IMG/VR virus record: IMGVR_UViG_3300029319_000361
Location: 6,217-27,405 of that record
From: a virus
DNA: 21,189 nucleotides
Strand: one strand, 5' to 3'
The stretch's first letter is position 1; each line of letters begins with the position of its first letter. Made by a program: the position numbers and the translations under genes. The notes beneath the pieces are model-generated. The model was not told the DNA's origin, searched no databases, and saw nothing but the letters and a program-made list of their open reading frames with translations. This document shows positions 1-8,451 of this stretch, piece by piece.

Positions 1-33
1 GTCGGGGCTTCGGCCTCGACTTTATTTTATTAA
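1..33 (+). terminator. Intrinsic terminator with UUCG tetraloop
   Basis: Bases 1-8 and 13-20 pair as an 8 bp stem with one G-U wobble, closed by C(UUCG)G, a very stable tetraloop. A T-rich tract follows from base 21 (TTTATTTTATT). This is a standard intrinsic terminator layout. It probably ends transcription from a highly expressed gene left of the window; in related phages that is often the major capsid gene, but that gene is not seen here. The stem may extend past the left edge of the window. Confidence 0.8.
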
Positions 34-52
34 TTTTATTATATATTATATT

Positions 53-880
53 ATGGCAAAAAAGAAAACAAAAGTGGACGTTGAAGAAACTCCACAGATA
101 GTTGAAACACCAGTTGTTGAAACACCAAAAACTAAAAAAGTTGAAACTAAAAAAGCAACTTGGGAAATAAAAGATAGAGTTTATTATTTAAAATCTCAAA
201 GAAAACCTTTATCTTATATGTTAAAAACAAATGGTATTTATTATTTTGATGAAGAAAAAGGTTACGAAAGAGAACTTAAGTATTGTCAAAATCAAAAAAC
301 TCCATTTGTTGATGAAATGAAAGGTGATCAAAGATTAGAACACGTTGTTTTTAGAAACGGTGCTTTGTACGTAGAAAAACAAAAAACAACTTTACAAAAG
401 TTATTATCTTTATATCACCCGCATAAAGACGTTATATTTTACGAGCATCAACCTGAAGTTGAAGCTGCAGATGAAATAGAAATTTTAGAGATGGAAGCTG
501 ATGCAATATTAGCAGCTAGAAACATGGATGTAGATATGGCAGAAGCTATATTACGTGTAGAAAAAGGTTCTAGCGTGTCTAATTTAAGTTCTAAAGAACT
601 TAAGCGTGATTTATTAGTGTTTGCTAGAAATAATCCAGCTTTGTTCTTAGAGTTAGCTAATGATGATAACGTTCAACTTAGAAACTTTGGTATTAAAGCT
701 GTTGAGCTTAACATTATCAAGTTATCTGATGATCAAAGAAACTTTTTATGGGCTTCAAACAATAGACCTATAATGACAGTTCCTTTTGATGAGCATCCAT
801 ACACTGCTTTAGCGCATTGGTTTAAAACTGATGAAGGTATGGAAATATATGCAAATATAGAAAAACGATTAAATTCGTAA
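53..880 (+). CDS. Putative head-associated virion protein of unknown function
   Basis: A 275-residue soluble protein with no signal peptide or membrane segment. Residues 1-37 are a low-complexity Lys/Glu/Thr/Val tail containing two VETP units and a VETKK unit, probably disordered. The rest mixes beta-like (residues 40-130) and helical, acidic segments (135-275). The final part has a distinctive block with NFGIKAVE followed by VPFDEHPYTA and FKTDEG. From memory, similar proteins of unknown function lie between the capsid and connector genes in uncultured marine phages; this was not checked. The gene is bracketed by two UUCG hairpins, which suggests expression set apart from its neighbours. Start: the first ATG after the terminator, with no Shine-Dalgarno but an A/T-only leader. 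It could be a head decoration, scaffold-related or head-completion protein; the sequence does not decide. Confidence 0.75.
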   Translation: MAKKKTKVDVEETPQIVETPVVETPKTKKVETKKATWEIKDRVYYLKSQRKPLSYMLKTNGIYYFDEEKGYERELKYCQNQKTPFVDEMKGDQRLEHVVFRNGALYVEKQKTTLQKLLSLYHPHKDVIFYEHQPEVEAADEIEILEMEADAILAARNMDVDMAEAILRVEKGSSVSNLSSKELKRDLLVFARNNPALFLELANDDNVQLRNFGIKAVELNIIKLSDDQRNFLWASNNRPIMTVPFDEHPYTALAHWFKTDEGMEIYANIEKRLNS

Positions 881-893
881 CAACCTTAGTGGA

Positions 894-917
894 GTAACCA
901 CTCTTCGGGGTGGTTAC
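894..917 (+). other. Strong UUCG hairpin without a clear U-tract
   Basis: Bases 894-903 pair with 908-917 as a 10 bp stem with one U-G wobble, closed by C(UUCG)G. The sequence after the stem is AATACTATAATAAAAAAAT, so it lacks the T-run of a textbook terminator on this strand, and the opposite strand is not T-rich after the stem either. It could be a weak or partial terminator, an RNA stability element or a processing site between the head gene and the connector operon. It occupies most of the largest gene-free gap in the window. Confidence 0.7.
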
Positions 918-936
918 AATACTATAATAAAAAAAT

Positions 937-1641
937 ATGATAAATATAGACACAGTATATCAAAAAGTTTTAGCAATAGCTAACAAAGAGCAAAGAGGTT
1001 ACGTAACACCTCAAGAGTTTAATTTGTTTGCTGATCAGGCTCAAAAAGATATATTCGAACAATACTTTTTTGATTTAAATCAATTTTTAAGAGTTCCTGG
1101 AAATAATACTAATTACGCTGACACGGTAAGTGTAATAGAACACAAGTTACAACATTTTGAAAAAACTTTAGACTCAACTTCTATAGGTCAATTATTAACA
1201 TTGCCTGATGGTGCTATATTGTTGCCAGATGATATTTATAGAATAATAAGAGTTGAGCTTAATAATAGAGACTGTTCTATTTTAAATTTAGAAGATTTTA
1301 GAGCAGCAATAAACAATGTGCCTTTATTAAAACCATCAACAAGTCAACCTATAGCTAATATAAGAAATAATGAAATACGTGTTAACGTTGGAGAAACCTT
1401 AAACACAAATCCTACGTTTATATATTATTATAGCATACCTAAAAAACCTATTTGGAATTATATTGTTACTAATGGAGAAGCTTTATACAGCGGAACTGGT
1501 GTAGATTTTGAATTAGATATATCAGAAGAAAACAATTTAATAAACAAAATATTGCAGCTAGCAGGTATAATGATGAACAACGAATTATATCAAGCCGCTA
1601 GTCAAGAAGAAATAAAAGATATTCAACAAGAAAAATCATAA
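937..1641 (+). CDS. Putative head-tail connector (neck) protein
   Basis: A 234-residue cytosolic-type protein. The N-terminal third is helical and begins with a block around NKEQRGYVTPQEF (residues 17-29), followed by a helix rich in Phe/Asp/Gln. The middle holds an acidic beta-like region, and the C-terminus (residues 195-234) is a helix ending in a charged tail. There are no enzymatic motifs. From memory, this N-terminal block is common in structural proteins of Bacteroidota and marine phages encoded between capsid and tail genes; no search was made. It lies 3 bases before the next connector-like gene, with tandem stops (TAATAA), and just before the nozzle-like gene, which fits a ring or adaptor protein docking on the portal. 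Start: the first ATG after the hairpin, with an A-rich leader and no Shine-Dalgarno. A role as a different head-completion protein is possible. Confidence 0.7.
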   Translation: MINIDTVYQKVLAIANKEQRGYVTPQEFNLFADQAQKDIFEQYFFDLNQFLRVPGNNTNYADTVSVIEHKLQHFEKTLDSTSIGQLLTLPDGAILLPDDIYRIIRVELNNRDCSILNLEDFRAAINNVPLLKPSTSQPIANIRNNEIRVNVGETLNTNPTFIYYYSIPKKPIWNYIVTNGEALYSGTGVDFELDISEENNLINKILQLAGIMMNNELYQAASQEEIKDIQQEKS

Positions 1642-1644
1642 TAA

Positions 1645-2934
1645 ATGGCATTACTTAATCAAACACAACAACAATATTATGATAATGGTAATTACGGTGA
1701 TTACCAATTTATTTCTTTGAAAGATTTAATAGATACTTTTATCTTTGTATACGTTGGTGAAGAAAAAATTATAAACAAAGCTAAAAGATCAGATGTAGTT
1801 TTTCATGCTAAAAGAGCTATGCAAGAAATGTCGTTTGATACTTTTAAATCTGTAAAATCACAAGAAGTAACTGTACCTTCAACTTTATCAGTAGTTTTAC
1901 CTCAAGACTACGTTAACTACGTGAAATTATCTTGGTCAGACAGCGCTGGTATTATGCACGTAATATATCCTACTAAATATACTAAAAATCCAGAACCAAT
2001 ACTGCAAAACGAACAAGGTGAGTATAAATTACAAGCTGTAGGTACTATGACTGATGGAAGTACTACTATTGTTTTAAATAAAGAATATAAAAACATATTA
2101 GTTGGTATGGTTGTTTCAGCACCAAACGTACCAGCTGGAGCTACTGTAACAAGTGTAACTAACAACTCTAGTATTACAACTATAACTATAAGTGATCCTG
2201 CTACATACACGGGAGATGAAACTTTAACTTTTACAAATGTTGATGGCTCTTTAATATTTGAAGAAGAATCTGCTTTTATATTAGAAGATCTAACTATTGT
2301 TTCTGGTAGTAATAAAATTACAGCTAACTCTACTTCAGACGCAAATCAAATAAAAGTAGGTATGTTAGTGTCTTCAATTGATTTTCCTGTTGGAACAACT
2401 GTAATAGATGTTAACGGCTCTGTAATAACAACTTCTGAAAACGCAATTACAGTTAGTACTGAAGCTACGTTTTTATCTAATAAAAAAATATCACAAACAC
2501 TTTCTAACTATAGATCTTACACTCCAGATGATAACGTTGATAAGTATGATGACGGTACTTATGACTTAGTTGTTGGTGAAAGATATGGATTAAACCCAGA
2601 GCAAGCTCAAGTAAACGGAACTTTTTATATTAACAACGGTTACATATATTTTAGTTCTAATATTTCTGGTAAAAACGTAATTATAGATTATATAAGCGAT
2701 GGTTTAGGTACAGATGAAGAGATGCAAGTTCATAAATTAGCAGAAGAAGCTATGTATAGATATATAGCTCACGCTATACTAGCAGGTAAAGCTAATGTTC
2801 CAGAATACATTGTTAATAGATTTAAAAAGGAAAAGTTTGCTGCTATTAGACAAGCTAAGTTAAGATTATCAAATATTAAGTTAGAAGAAATAACACAAGT
2901 ACTTAGAAACAAATCTAAGTGGATTAAACACTAA
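1645..2934 (+). CDS. Putative neck ring / tail-tube-like protein with two inserted beta modules
   Basis: A 429-residue protein. Residues 1-130 and 286-429 look like one core: the N-terminal part has helices with KRSDVVFHAKRAMQEM (residues 48-63) and then beta strands, and the C-terminal part has helices with a basic end (residues 360-429). This resembles the layout of podovirus tail-tube A or ring proteins that sit below the portal. Between the halves lie two tandem copies of a beta module with a VGM-V-S...P-G-T-V pattern (around residues 153-171 and 238-256). The second gene after the hairpin and the immediate predecessor of the nozzle-like gene (3-base gap), it matches the usual adaptor-then-nozzle order. 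The family assignment rests on position and recalled similarity, not on a search. The start follows tandem stop codons and has no Shine-Dalgarno. Confidence 0.65.
   Translation: MALLNQTQQQYYDNGNYGDYQFISLKDLIDTFIFVYVGEEKIINKAKRSDVVFHAKRAMQEMSFDTFKSVKSQEVTVPSTLSVVLPQDYVNYVKLSWSDSAGIMHVIYPTKYTKNPEPILQNEQGEYKLQAVGTMTDGSTTIVLNKEYKNILVGMVVSAPNVPAGATVTSVTNNSSITTITISDPATYTGDETLTFTNVDGSLIFEEESAFILEDLTIVSGSNKITANSTSDANQIKVGMLVSSIDFPVGTTVIDVNGSVITTSENAITVSTEATFLSNKKISQTLSNYRSYTPDDNVDKYDDGTYDLVVGERYGLNPEQAQVNGTFYINNGYIYFSSNISGKNVIIDYISDGLGTDEEMQVHKLAEEAMYRYIAHAILAGKANVPEYIVNRFKKEKFAAIRQAKLRLSNIKLEEITQVLRNKSKWIKH
2035..2238 (+). repeat. Beta module copy 1 (VGM...P-G-T-V type)
   Basis: Encodes residues about 131-198 of the connector-like protein. 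Its core reads VGMVVSAPNVPAGATV, followed by a Thr/Ser-rich strand region and an ISDPAT motif. It aligns by eye with copy 2, sharing the VGM-V-S, P-x-G-x-T-V and S-x-x-A-T positions. It is probably a small all-beta domain inserted into the virion protein. The copies are diverged at DNA level, so the duplication is not recent. Confidence 0.6.
2284..2499 (+). repeat. Beta module copy 2 (VGM...P-G-T-V type)
   Basis: Encodes residues about 214-285 of the connector-like protein. Its core reads VGMLVSSIDFPVGTTV, followed by a strand and an ISTV-like VSTEAT motif. It matches copy 1 in order and spacing of the conserved Gly, Met, Pro and Thr positions. Confidence 0.6.
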
Positions 2935-2937
2935 TAT

Positions 2938-5900
2938 ATGGCTAAAATACAGAACACTTTTACTCAAGGTAAAATGAACAAAGACCTTGATGAAAGATTA
3001 CTGCCAGTTGGACAGTATAGACATGCTATGAACGTACAAGTGGAAACTTCAGAAGGTTCTGATATAGGTACTATTCAAAATGTGTTAGGCACAAGAAATA
3101 GAATTGATAGAATATCTTCTAACGATGATGGTGTTTGTGTTGGTGTTATAGCTGATGAAAAAAATAATCATATATATTATTTTGTTAAAATGCACAGTAC
3201 AACAGGTGGTTTACTTGGTAGTAAAACTAATGTTATTGTAAGATACGATACTGACACCGATTTAAATACATTAGTTTTAGTTGATAGAAATAATATATTA
3301 AGCTTTGAATACGATAGAGTTATAACTGGTATAAATATAATAGATGATCTTTTGTTTTTTACAGACGATATATCAGAACCAAAAAAGATTAATATTAACA
3401 GATGTATACAAGGTACTGTAGATATTGATACCCATACTAAACTTGTAGTTAACAATGAAGTAACTAACTTAGATTTATTAGAAGAACATATTACTGTAAT
3501 TAAAAAAGCACCTAAATATCCACCTGTTTTAAATATGGAAACAGAAATACCTCAAGGTACTTTTAGTGGTAGTTTAGTTACAGATTTTAGTAATAAAAAC
3601 GTTGGTGATACTCCATTAATAGTAGTTTATCCTCCAGCTAACGCAGATCCTACTCAGCCTTTTGAAATTGAAATAGATGACATAATACTTTTTCAAAACT
3701 ATTTAACAAACATACCACCAGTTCCTTTATCAAATTATCAAGTAAAAGCTAAAGTTTTAGCAATAGCGCAAGGTACAAATCCGCCTAGTTTAAACACACC
3801 TGTAGCTACTATTTTTCAAATAGAAATATTAAGTATAAGCCCTACAATACCTTTAGGAGATCTTAATTATTATATGTCGCTTGATACCGATGATAATATA
3901 AATAAATTTGAATTTAAATTTCCAAGGTTTGCTTACAGGTATAAGTATGAAGATAATGAATATTCTAGCTTTTCACCGTTTTCAGAAATAGCTTTTTTAG
4001 CTGGTGGCTTTGATTATCACCCAAGAAAAGGTTATAATTTAGGTATGACTAATAGATTAACTAAACTTTTCATTGAAGAGTTTGTTACAGAAGATCAACC
4101 AGATGATGTAGTAGCTATTGACTTGCTTTATAAAGAGTCTGATTCTAGTTCTGTTTATATATTAGAAACTTTAAAGCCTAGTGATGACGAATACAAACAA
4201 GAAATAATTGATGTTAATACAGGACTACCTACAAAAAGATTTGGTAGCTATGAAGTAAAATCAGAAACAATTTATTCTTTATTACCTAGTAATCAAATAT
4301 TAAGATCTTTTGATAATGTACCAAGATTTGCAAAGTCACAAGAAATAGTTGCTAACAGATTAGTTTATGGTAACTATGTTCAAAATTATAATCTTGTTTC
4401 ACCTACCGCTGAAGTTGAGTATAAAACTGGAATATATGTTTTTTCAAAAAACTCAATATTAAACACTAGTTTAGGTGTAAAATCTGTAAAATCATTAAGA
4501 GATTATCAAGTTGGTATTGTTTATTCAGACGAATATGGTAGAGAAACACCTGTATTAACAACTAACTCTTCTACAGAGCAAATAACTAAGCAAGATGCTG
4601 ATAAGGCTAATAAACTTATTGCTCAAGTTCAAAGTGTAGCTCCAGACTGGGCTAAAGGTTTTAAGTTTTACGTAAAAGAAACTTCAGGTGAGTATTATAA
4701 TTTAGCGATGGATCGCTTTTATGATGCTGAAGACGGTAACGTGTGGTTAGCTTTTGCTTCAGCTGATAGAAATAAAGTAGATATTGATAGTTATATAATA
4801 TTAAAAAAAGGTAGTGAGTCACAAGAGTTGGTTGTTGAAAAAGCTAAGTATAAAGTTATAGCTATAGAAAACGAAGCTCCTGATTACATAAAAGAAAAAG
4901 CTTTTCTTATAGGACAAGCTACTGAAACTAATAATCAGCTTTTTGGTAATATAAGTAATCTTAACGGTCTTACTAAACTAAATATTTTAGCAGATCCTAG
5001 TATTGGGTTTGCTTTTAAAAATGGTAGTTTGTCACATATACACGAACTAGCTAAAGCAAAAAGATTAAGGTTTAGATTTATAGGTAGTGGTACTCAAGTT
5101 TCTAATTACTATGAAGTAACAAGTATTGGCTATGAACCTGATCTAAGTGGTTATCCTGTAGGTGAGATATTAATAAATATAGAAAAAACTTTTGGTAACG
5201 ATACAGATTTTATATTTGATGCTAATGGCGTTGCTTCAGGTGTAAGAATTTCATTTGAAGAAATAAAAGTTGTTAATTCACCTAAATTTGATGGTAGATT
5301 TTTTGTTAAAATACTTAATGACTTTGACGTAAAACAAAATATAGGTAGTAACCAAACAGTAAGCACTAACTACAAAGTCGTAGCGTCTAGAAAATTATAT
5401 TTTTTATCACCAAACCATATTGGCATACATTCTATAGGCGCAGATAATAATATTGAAGATCCTTATTATAACCCAGGTTTAAATCCTCAATACGACCCTA
5501 CTTTTCATAACTACGGTGCTATCGCTCCGCAAGTAACTAATCCAGCTTCTTATGGTGCAAATGTTAACACTTCTTATGGTTGGACACCAGGCCTTTTTCA
5601 AAACTATAGTCAAGATTTTTGGTATAAATTTACCGCTTTTTTTAGAAATCAAGTTAATTTTGATATAAACGATAGATCTTCTTCTTCTTCAAATACTAGC
5701 TATGAAGACGTTTGGTATATTGATGGTAATAATTCAAGAGGTGCTTTTTCACCAACTACTGGTTTTGAAACAGGTACAGACCATACTTTGTCTAACGCAT
5801 CACCAAACAACATTGTTCATGAAGGCATGGGTATAACAAACTACTCAAATTCTAGTATAATAGAAATAGGTTTTGGTGGTTTACAGCCAGACCCTAATAG

Positions 5901-8451
5901 AGAAAACTCTGCACAAAGAAACACTTATGCTAGTAGTACTGATGGAAAAACTAACGCTGGTAATTTACCAAGCGCAGATAGTGCAGGTTTAAATATACCT
6001 TTAACTCCAAGAAAATATAAAGGTTGGACTAACGGTGGTTCTAGCATATATAGCATAGGAAGAGAATCTGAAAACTCACATTATGGTCTTGAGCAAAAAG
6101 ATTTTGTAGATCCTATAATGACTGTAGGTACTCAGTTTAGATGGAAAGAAGATCCAAACGGAACTATTTATACAATAACAGGTAATAATAATCCAGACTG
6201 GTTTTTATTAAGATATAACGCTTATATGTACGGTAATGGTCTTGGTGATAGTATACTTCAACAAACAGCTTATAGGCCAGAAAACTGGAACAGAAACTTT
6301 AGAATTAGTGTTGACAAACCTATGACTTGGAACCCTATAATAGACGGTGAGTTAAACGGTTACTCACCTAACTCAATAAACTCTATAGAAGCTGGTGGTG
6401 GTTCTTTAATGACTGGAGTTTCATCAGCTACATTTGTTACTATGGAAATAGTTCAATTAGTAGAAGATGAAGTTCCTTTACCTCAAAACCCAGCTATATG
6501 GGAAACTGAACCAAAAGATCAAACACCTTTAGATATTTATTACGAAGCAAGTCAAACTTATCCTATTACGTTAACAGCAAAAGATCTACCAAATATTATT
6601 AAGATAGGTTCTATTATATCTCAGACTGATGCTAATGGTAATTTAATTAGCTCTATAGTTACTGAGCACGATGGTGATGATATTATTTTAGTAAGCAGTG
6701 CTGCAGTTGCTTTTACCCCTGGTATTGCTAAAGTAACAGACAAGAACAATAATAGCCTTAATATTTCAATTGAAGATATAGTTCAACCTGGAAAATTACA
6801 AATAAATAGAAACATACATAATAGTCCTATTGAGTTAAATTGGTATAACTGTTATTCTTACGGTAACGGTGTAGAGTCAAATAGAATAGAAGATGGTTTT
6901 AATAAAGTGTTTATGGATAACGGCGCTATTGCTTCTGCTACTTTATCAGACACGTCTTTAATAAAAGAAGAAAGAAGAAAATATGGTTTAATATTTTCAG
7001 GTTTATACAACTCTATATCAAGTACTAATAATTTAAATCAATTCATACAAGCTGAAAATATAACTAAAGAAATTAATCCGACTTACGGTAGTATACAAAA
7101 ACTATTTACTAGACAAACTGATTTAGTTACTTTATGTGAAGATAGAGTTTTAAAAATACTAGCTAGTAAAAGCGCTTTATTTACAGCTGATGGAGAAGCA
7201 AACGTAACTTCAAGCTCAGATGTTTTAGGCCAAACAATACCGTTTACTGGAAGCTTTGGTATTTCAAAAAATCCAGAAAGCTTTGTTAGTGAAAGTTATA
7301 GAGCTTATTTTACAGACAAACAAAGAGGTGCTGTGTTAAGATTATCAATGGATGGTTTAACACCTATATCTGACGCTGGTATGAAAGACTGGTTTGGTGA
7401 TAATTTAAAAACATCTAAATATTTAATTGGTAGCTATGATCAAGACAAAGGTCATTATAACTTAACAGTACATAATGACGAAATTAGTTTTGATTTACAA
7501 CAACAAAACGCTACAAGCTATACTATTTCTTATAGTGAGCAAGTAAAAGGTTGGACAAGTTTTAAATCTTTTATACCTGAAAATGGTGTTAGTTGTTCTA
7601 ATAAATATTATACTTTTAAAGGTGGTAATATTTTTAAACATCATGATGAAAATGCTAGAAGAAACGAGTTTTACGATGCAAATGGTTTTGTACCATCATC
7701 AGTTTCTTTTATATTTAACCAAGAACCTAGCACTGTAAAAGAATTTAGGACTTTAACTTATGAAGGTAGTCAATCAAAAGTTTTAGACAGCTATAGCAAT
7801 GTTAGTTATAAATATTTAGAAAATAAAGACGGTTGGTACGTTGATAATATAGAAACTGATTTAGAAAAAGGTAATATTTCTTATTTTGTAGAAAAAGAAA
7901 ACAAATGGTTTAATTACATTAAAGGTAATAAGATAGATTATGCAAACTCTGACGTAGTTGTAGATACTCGTAAAATATCTGTGCAAGGTATAGGTTTTTC
8001 TAACAACATACAAGTTTTAACTCCACCAAGACCTTTATCTCCTGGATCTTTATTTGCTGTTCAAGAACTTGCAACTCAAGGTCCTTTAGCTAACAGTGTT
8101 GATTCTACAGCGGTATCAGTAGGTTTTTCTAGTTTAGTTTCTGGTGGTGTACCGTTTGCAGCGCCAAGTCCACCTTACAATTATCAAGGAAATACTCTTG
8201 AGTATGCTACAGTTGATAATCTTGGAAATTTAACAAGTGGCTATACTCAAATAATTACTTCAGCAAATAACGCGTATGGTTTAGCTGTAAATAGTTATAA
8301 CAACAATATTACGTTTGCAAACTTTAGATATTTTTGGGGTCTCAATGAAACAGAACAAATTCTTAGAATTAGAATGACTGTTTTTGATTCTACTGGAGCT
8401 TCTATCACTTTTAGTACAGATAAATTAATAGAAAGACTTTCGTTATTATGA
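2938..8451 (+). CDS. Very large tail nozzle/muzzle-like structural protein
   Basis: An 1837-residue, mostly beta protein with no signal peptide. The N-terminus has a conserved-looking block (GKMNKDLDERLLPVGQYRHA, residues 11-30, then SEGSDIGTIQNVLG) that recalls the start of podovirus tail-tube B/nozzle and crAss-like muzzle proteins, where it precedes a beta-propeller. Further blocks are YRYKYEDNEYSSFSPFS (333-349), a VVASRKLYFL region, LCEDRVLKIL (about 1399-1408), and GWTSFKSF (1538-1545). A Ser-run (RSSSSSN) and Asn/Gly-rich stretches around residues 910-1160 suggest a low-complexity or surface-exposed insertion. At about 1.8 thousand residues it is well above T7 gp12 (about 800) and typical muzzle proteins. 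It lies after two connector-like genes and overlaps the next gene by 4 bases (ATGA). It could alternatively be a large baseplate-type protein; the nozzle role is inference from position and recalled motifs. Confidence 0.7.
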   Translation: MAKIQNTFTQGKMNKDLDERLLPVGQYRHAMNVQVETSEGSDIGTIQNVLGTRNRIDRISSNDDGVCVGVIADEKNNHIYYFVKMHSTTGGLLGSKTNVIVRYDTDTDLNTLVLVDRNNILSFEYDRVITGINIIDDLLFFTDDISEPKKININRCIQGTVDIDTHTKLVVNNEVTNLDLLEEHITVIKKAPKYPPVLNMETEIPQGTFSGSLVTDFSNKNVGDTPLIVVYPPANADPTQPFEIEIDDIILFQNYLTNIPPVPLSNYQVKAKVLAIAQGTNPPSLNTPVATIFQIEILSISPTIPLGDLNYYMSLDTDDNINKFEFKFPRFAYRYKYEDNEYSSFSPFSEIAFLAGGFDYHPRKGYNLGMTNRLTKLFIEEFVTEDQPDDVVAIDLLYKESDSSSVYILETLKPSDDEYKQEIIDVNTGLPTKRFGSYEVKSETIYSLLPSNQILRSFDNVPRFAKSQEIVANRLVYGNYVQNYNLVSPTAEVEYKTGIYVFSKNSILNTSLGVKSVKSLRDYQVGIVYSDEYGRETPVLTTNSSTEQITKQDADKANKLIAQVQSVAPDWAKGFKFYVKETSGEYYNLAMDRFYDAEDGNVWLAFASADRNKVDIDSYIILKKGSESQELVVEKAKYKVIAIENEAPDYIKEKAFLIGQATETNNQLFGNISNLNGLTKLNILADPSIGFAFKNGSLSHIHELAKAKRLRFRFIGSGTQVSNYYEVTSIGYEPDLSGYPVGEILINIEKTFGNDTDFIFDANGVASGVRISFEEIKVVNSPKFDGRFFVKILNDFDVKQNIGSNQTVSTNYKVVASRKLYFLSPNHIGIHSIGADNNIEDPYYNPGLNPQYDPTFHNYGAIAPQVTNPASYGANVNTSYGWTPGLFQNYSQDFWYKFTAFFRNQVNFDINDRSSSSSNTSYEDVWYIDGNNSRGAFSPTTGFETGTDHTLSNASPNNIVHEGMGITNYSNSSIIEIGFGGLQPDPNRENSAQRNTYASSTDGKTNAGNLPSADSAGLNIPLTPRKYKGWTNGGSSIYSIGRESENSHYGLEQKDFVDPIMTVGTQFRWKEDPNGTIYTITGNNNPDWFLLRYNAYMYGNGLGDSILQQTAYRPENWNRNFRISVDKPMTWNPIIDGELNGYSPNSINSIEAGGGSLMTGVSSATFVTMEIVQLVEDEVPLPQNPAIWETEPKDQTPLDIYYEASQTYPITLTAKDLPNIIKIGSIISQTDANGNLISSIVTEHDGDDIILVSSAAVAFTPGIAKVTDKNNNSLNISIEDIVQPGKLQINRNIHNSPIELNWYNCYSYGNGVESNRIEDGFNKVFMDNGAIASATLSDTSLIKEERRKYGLIFSGLYNSISSTNNLNQFIQAENITKEINPTYGSIQKLFTRQTDLVTLCEDRVLKILASKSALFTADGEANVTSSSDVLGQTIPFTGSFGISKNPESFVSESYRAYFTDKQRGAVLRLSMDGLTPISDAGMKDWFGDNLKTSKYLIGSYDQDKGHYNLTVHNDEISFDLQQQNATSYTISYSEQVKGWTSFKSFIPENGVSCSNKYYTFKGGNIFKHHDENARRNEFYDANGFVPSSVSFIFNQEPSTVKEFRTLTYEGSQSKVLDSYSNVSYKYLENKDGWYVDNIETDLEKGNISYFVEKENKWFNYIKGNKIDYANSDVVVDTRKISVQGIGFSNNIQVLTPPRPLSPGSLFAVQELATQGPLANSVDSTAVSVGFSSLVSGGVPFAAPSPPYNYQGNTLEYATVDNLGNLTSGYTQIITSANNAYGLAVNSYNNNITFANFRYFWGLNETEQILRIRMTVFDSTGASITFSTDKLIERLSLL

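Noticed and set aside
923-928. TATAAT match, a possible -10 promoter box.
   Set aside because: It ends only 8 bases before the start codon, has no matching -35 element (a stable hairpin fills that place), and such matches are frequent in A/T-rich DNA.
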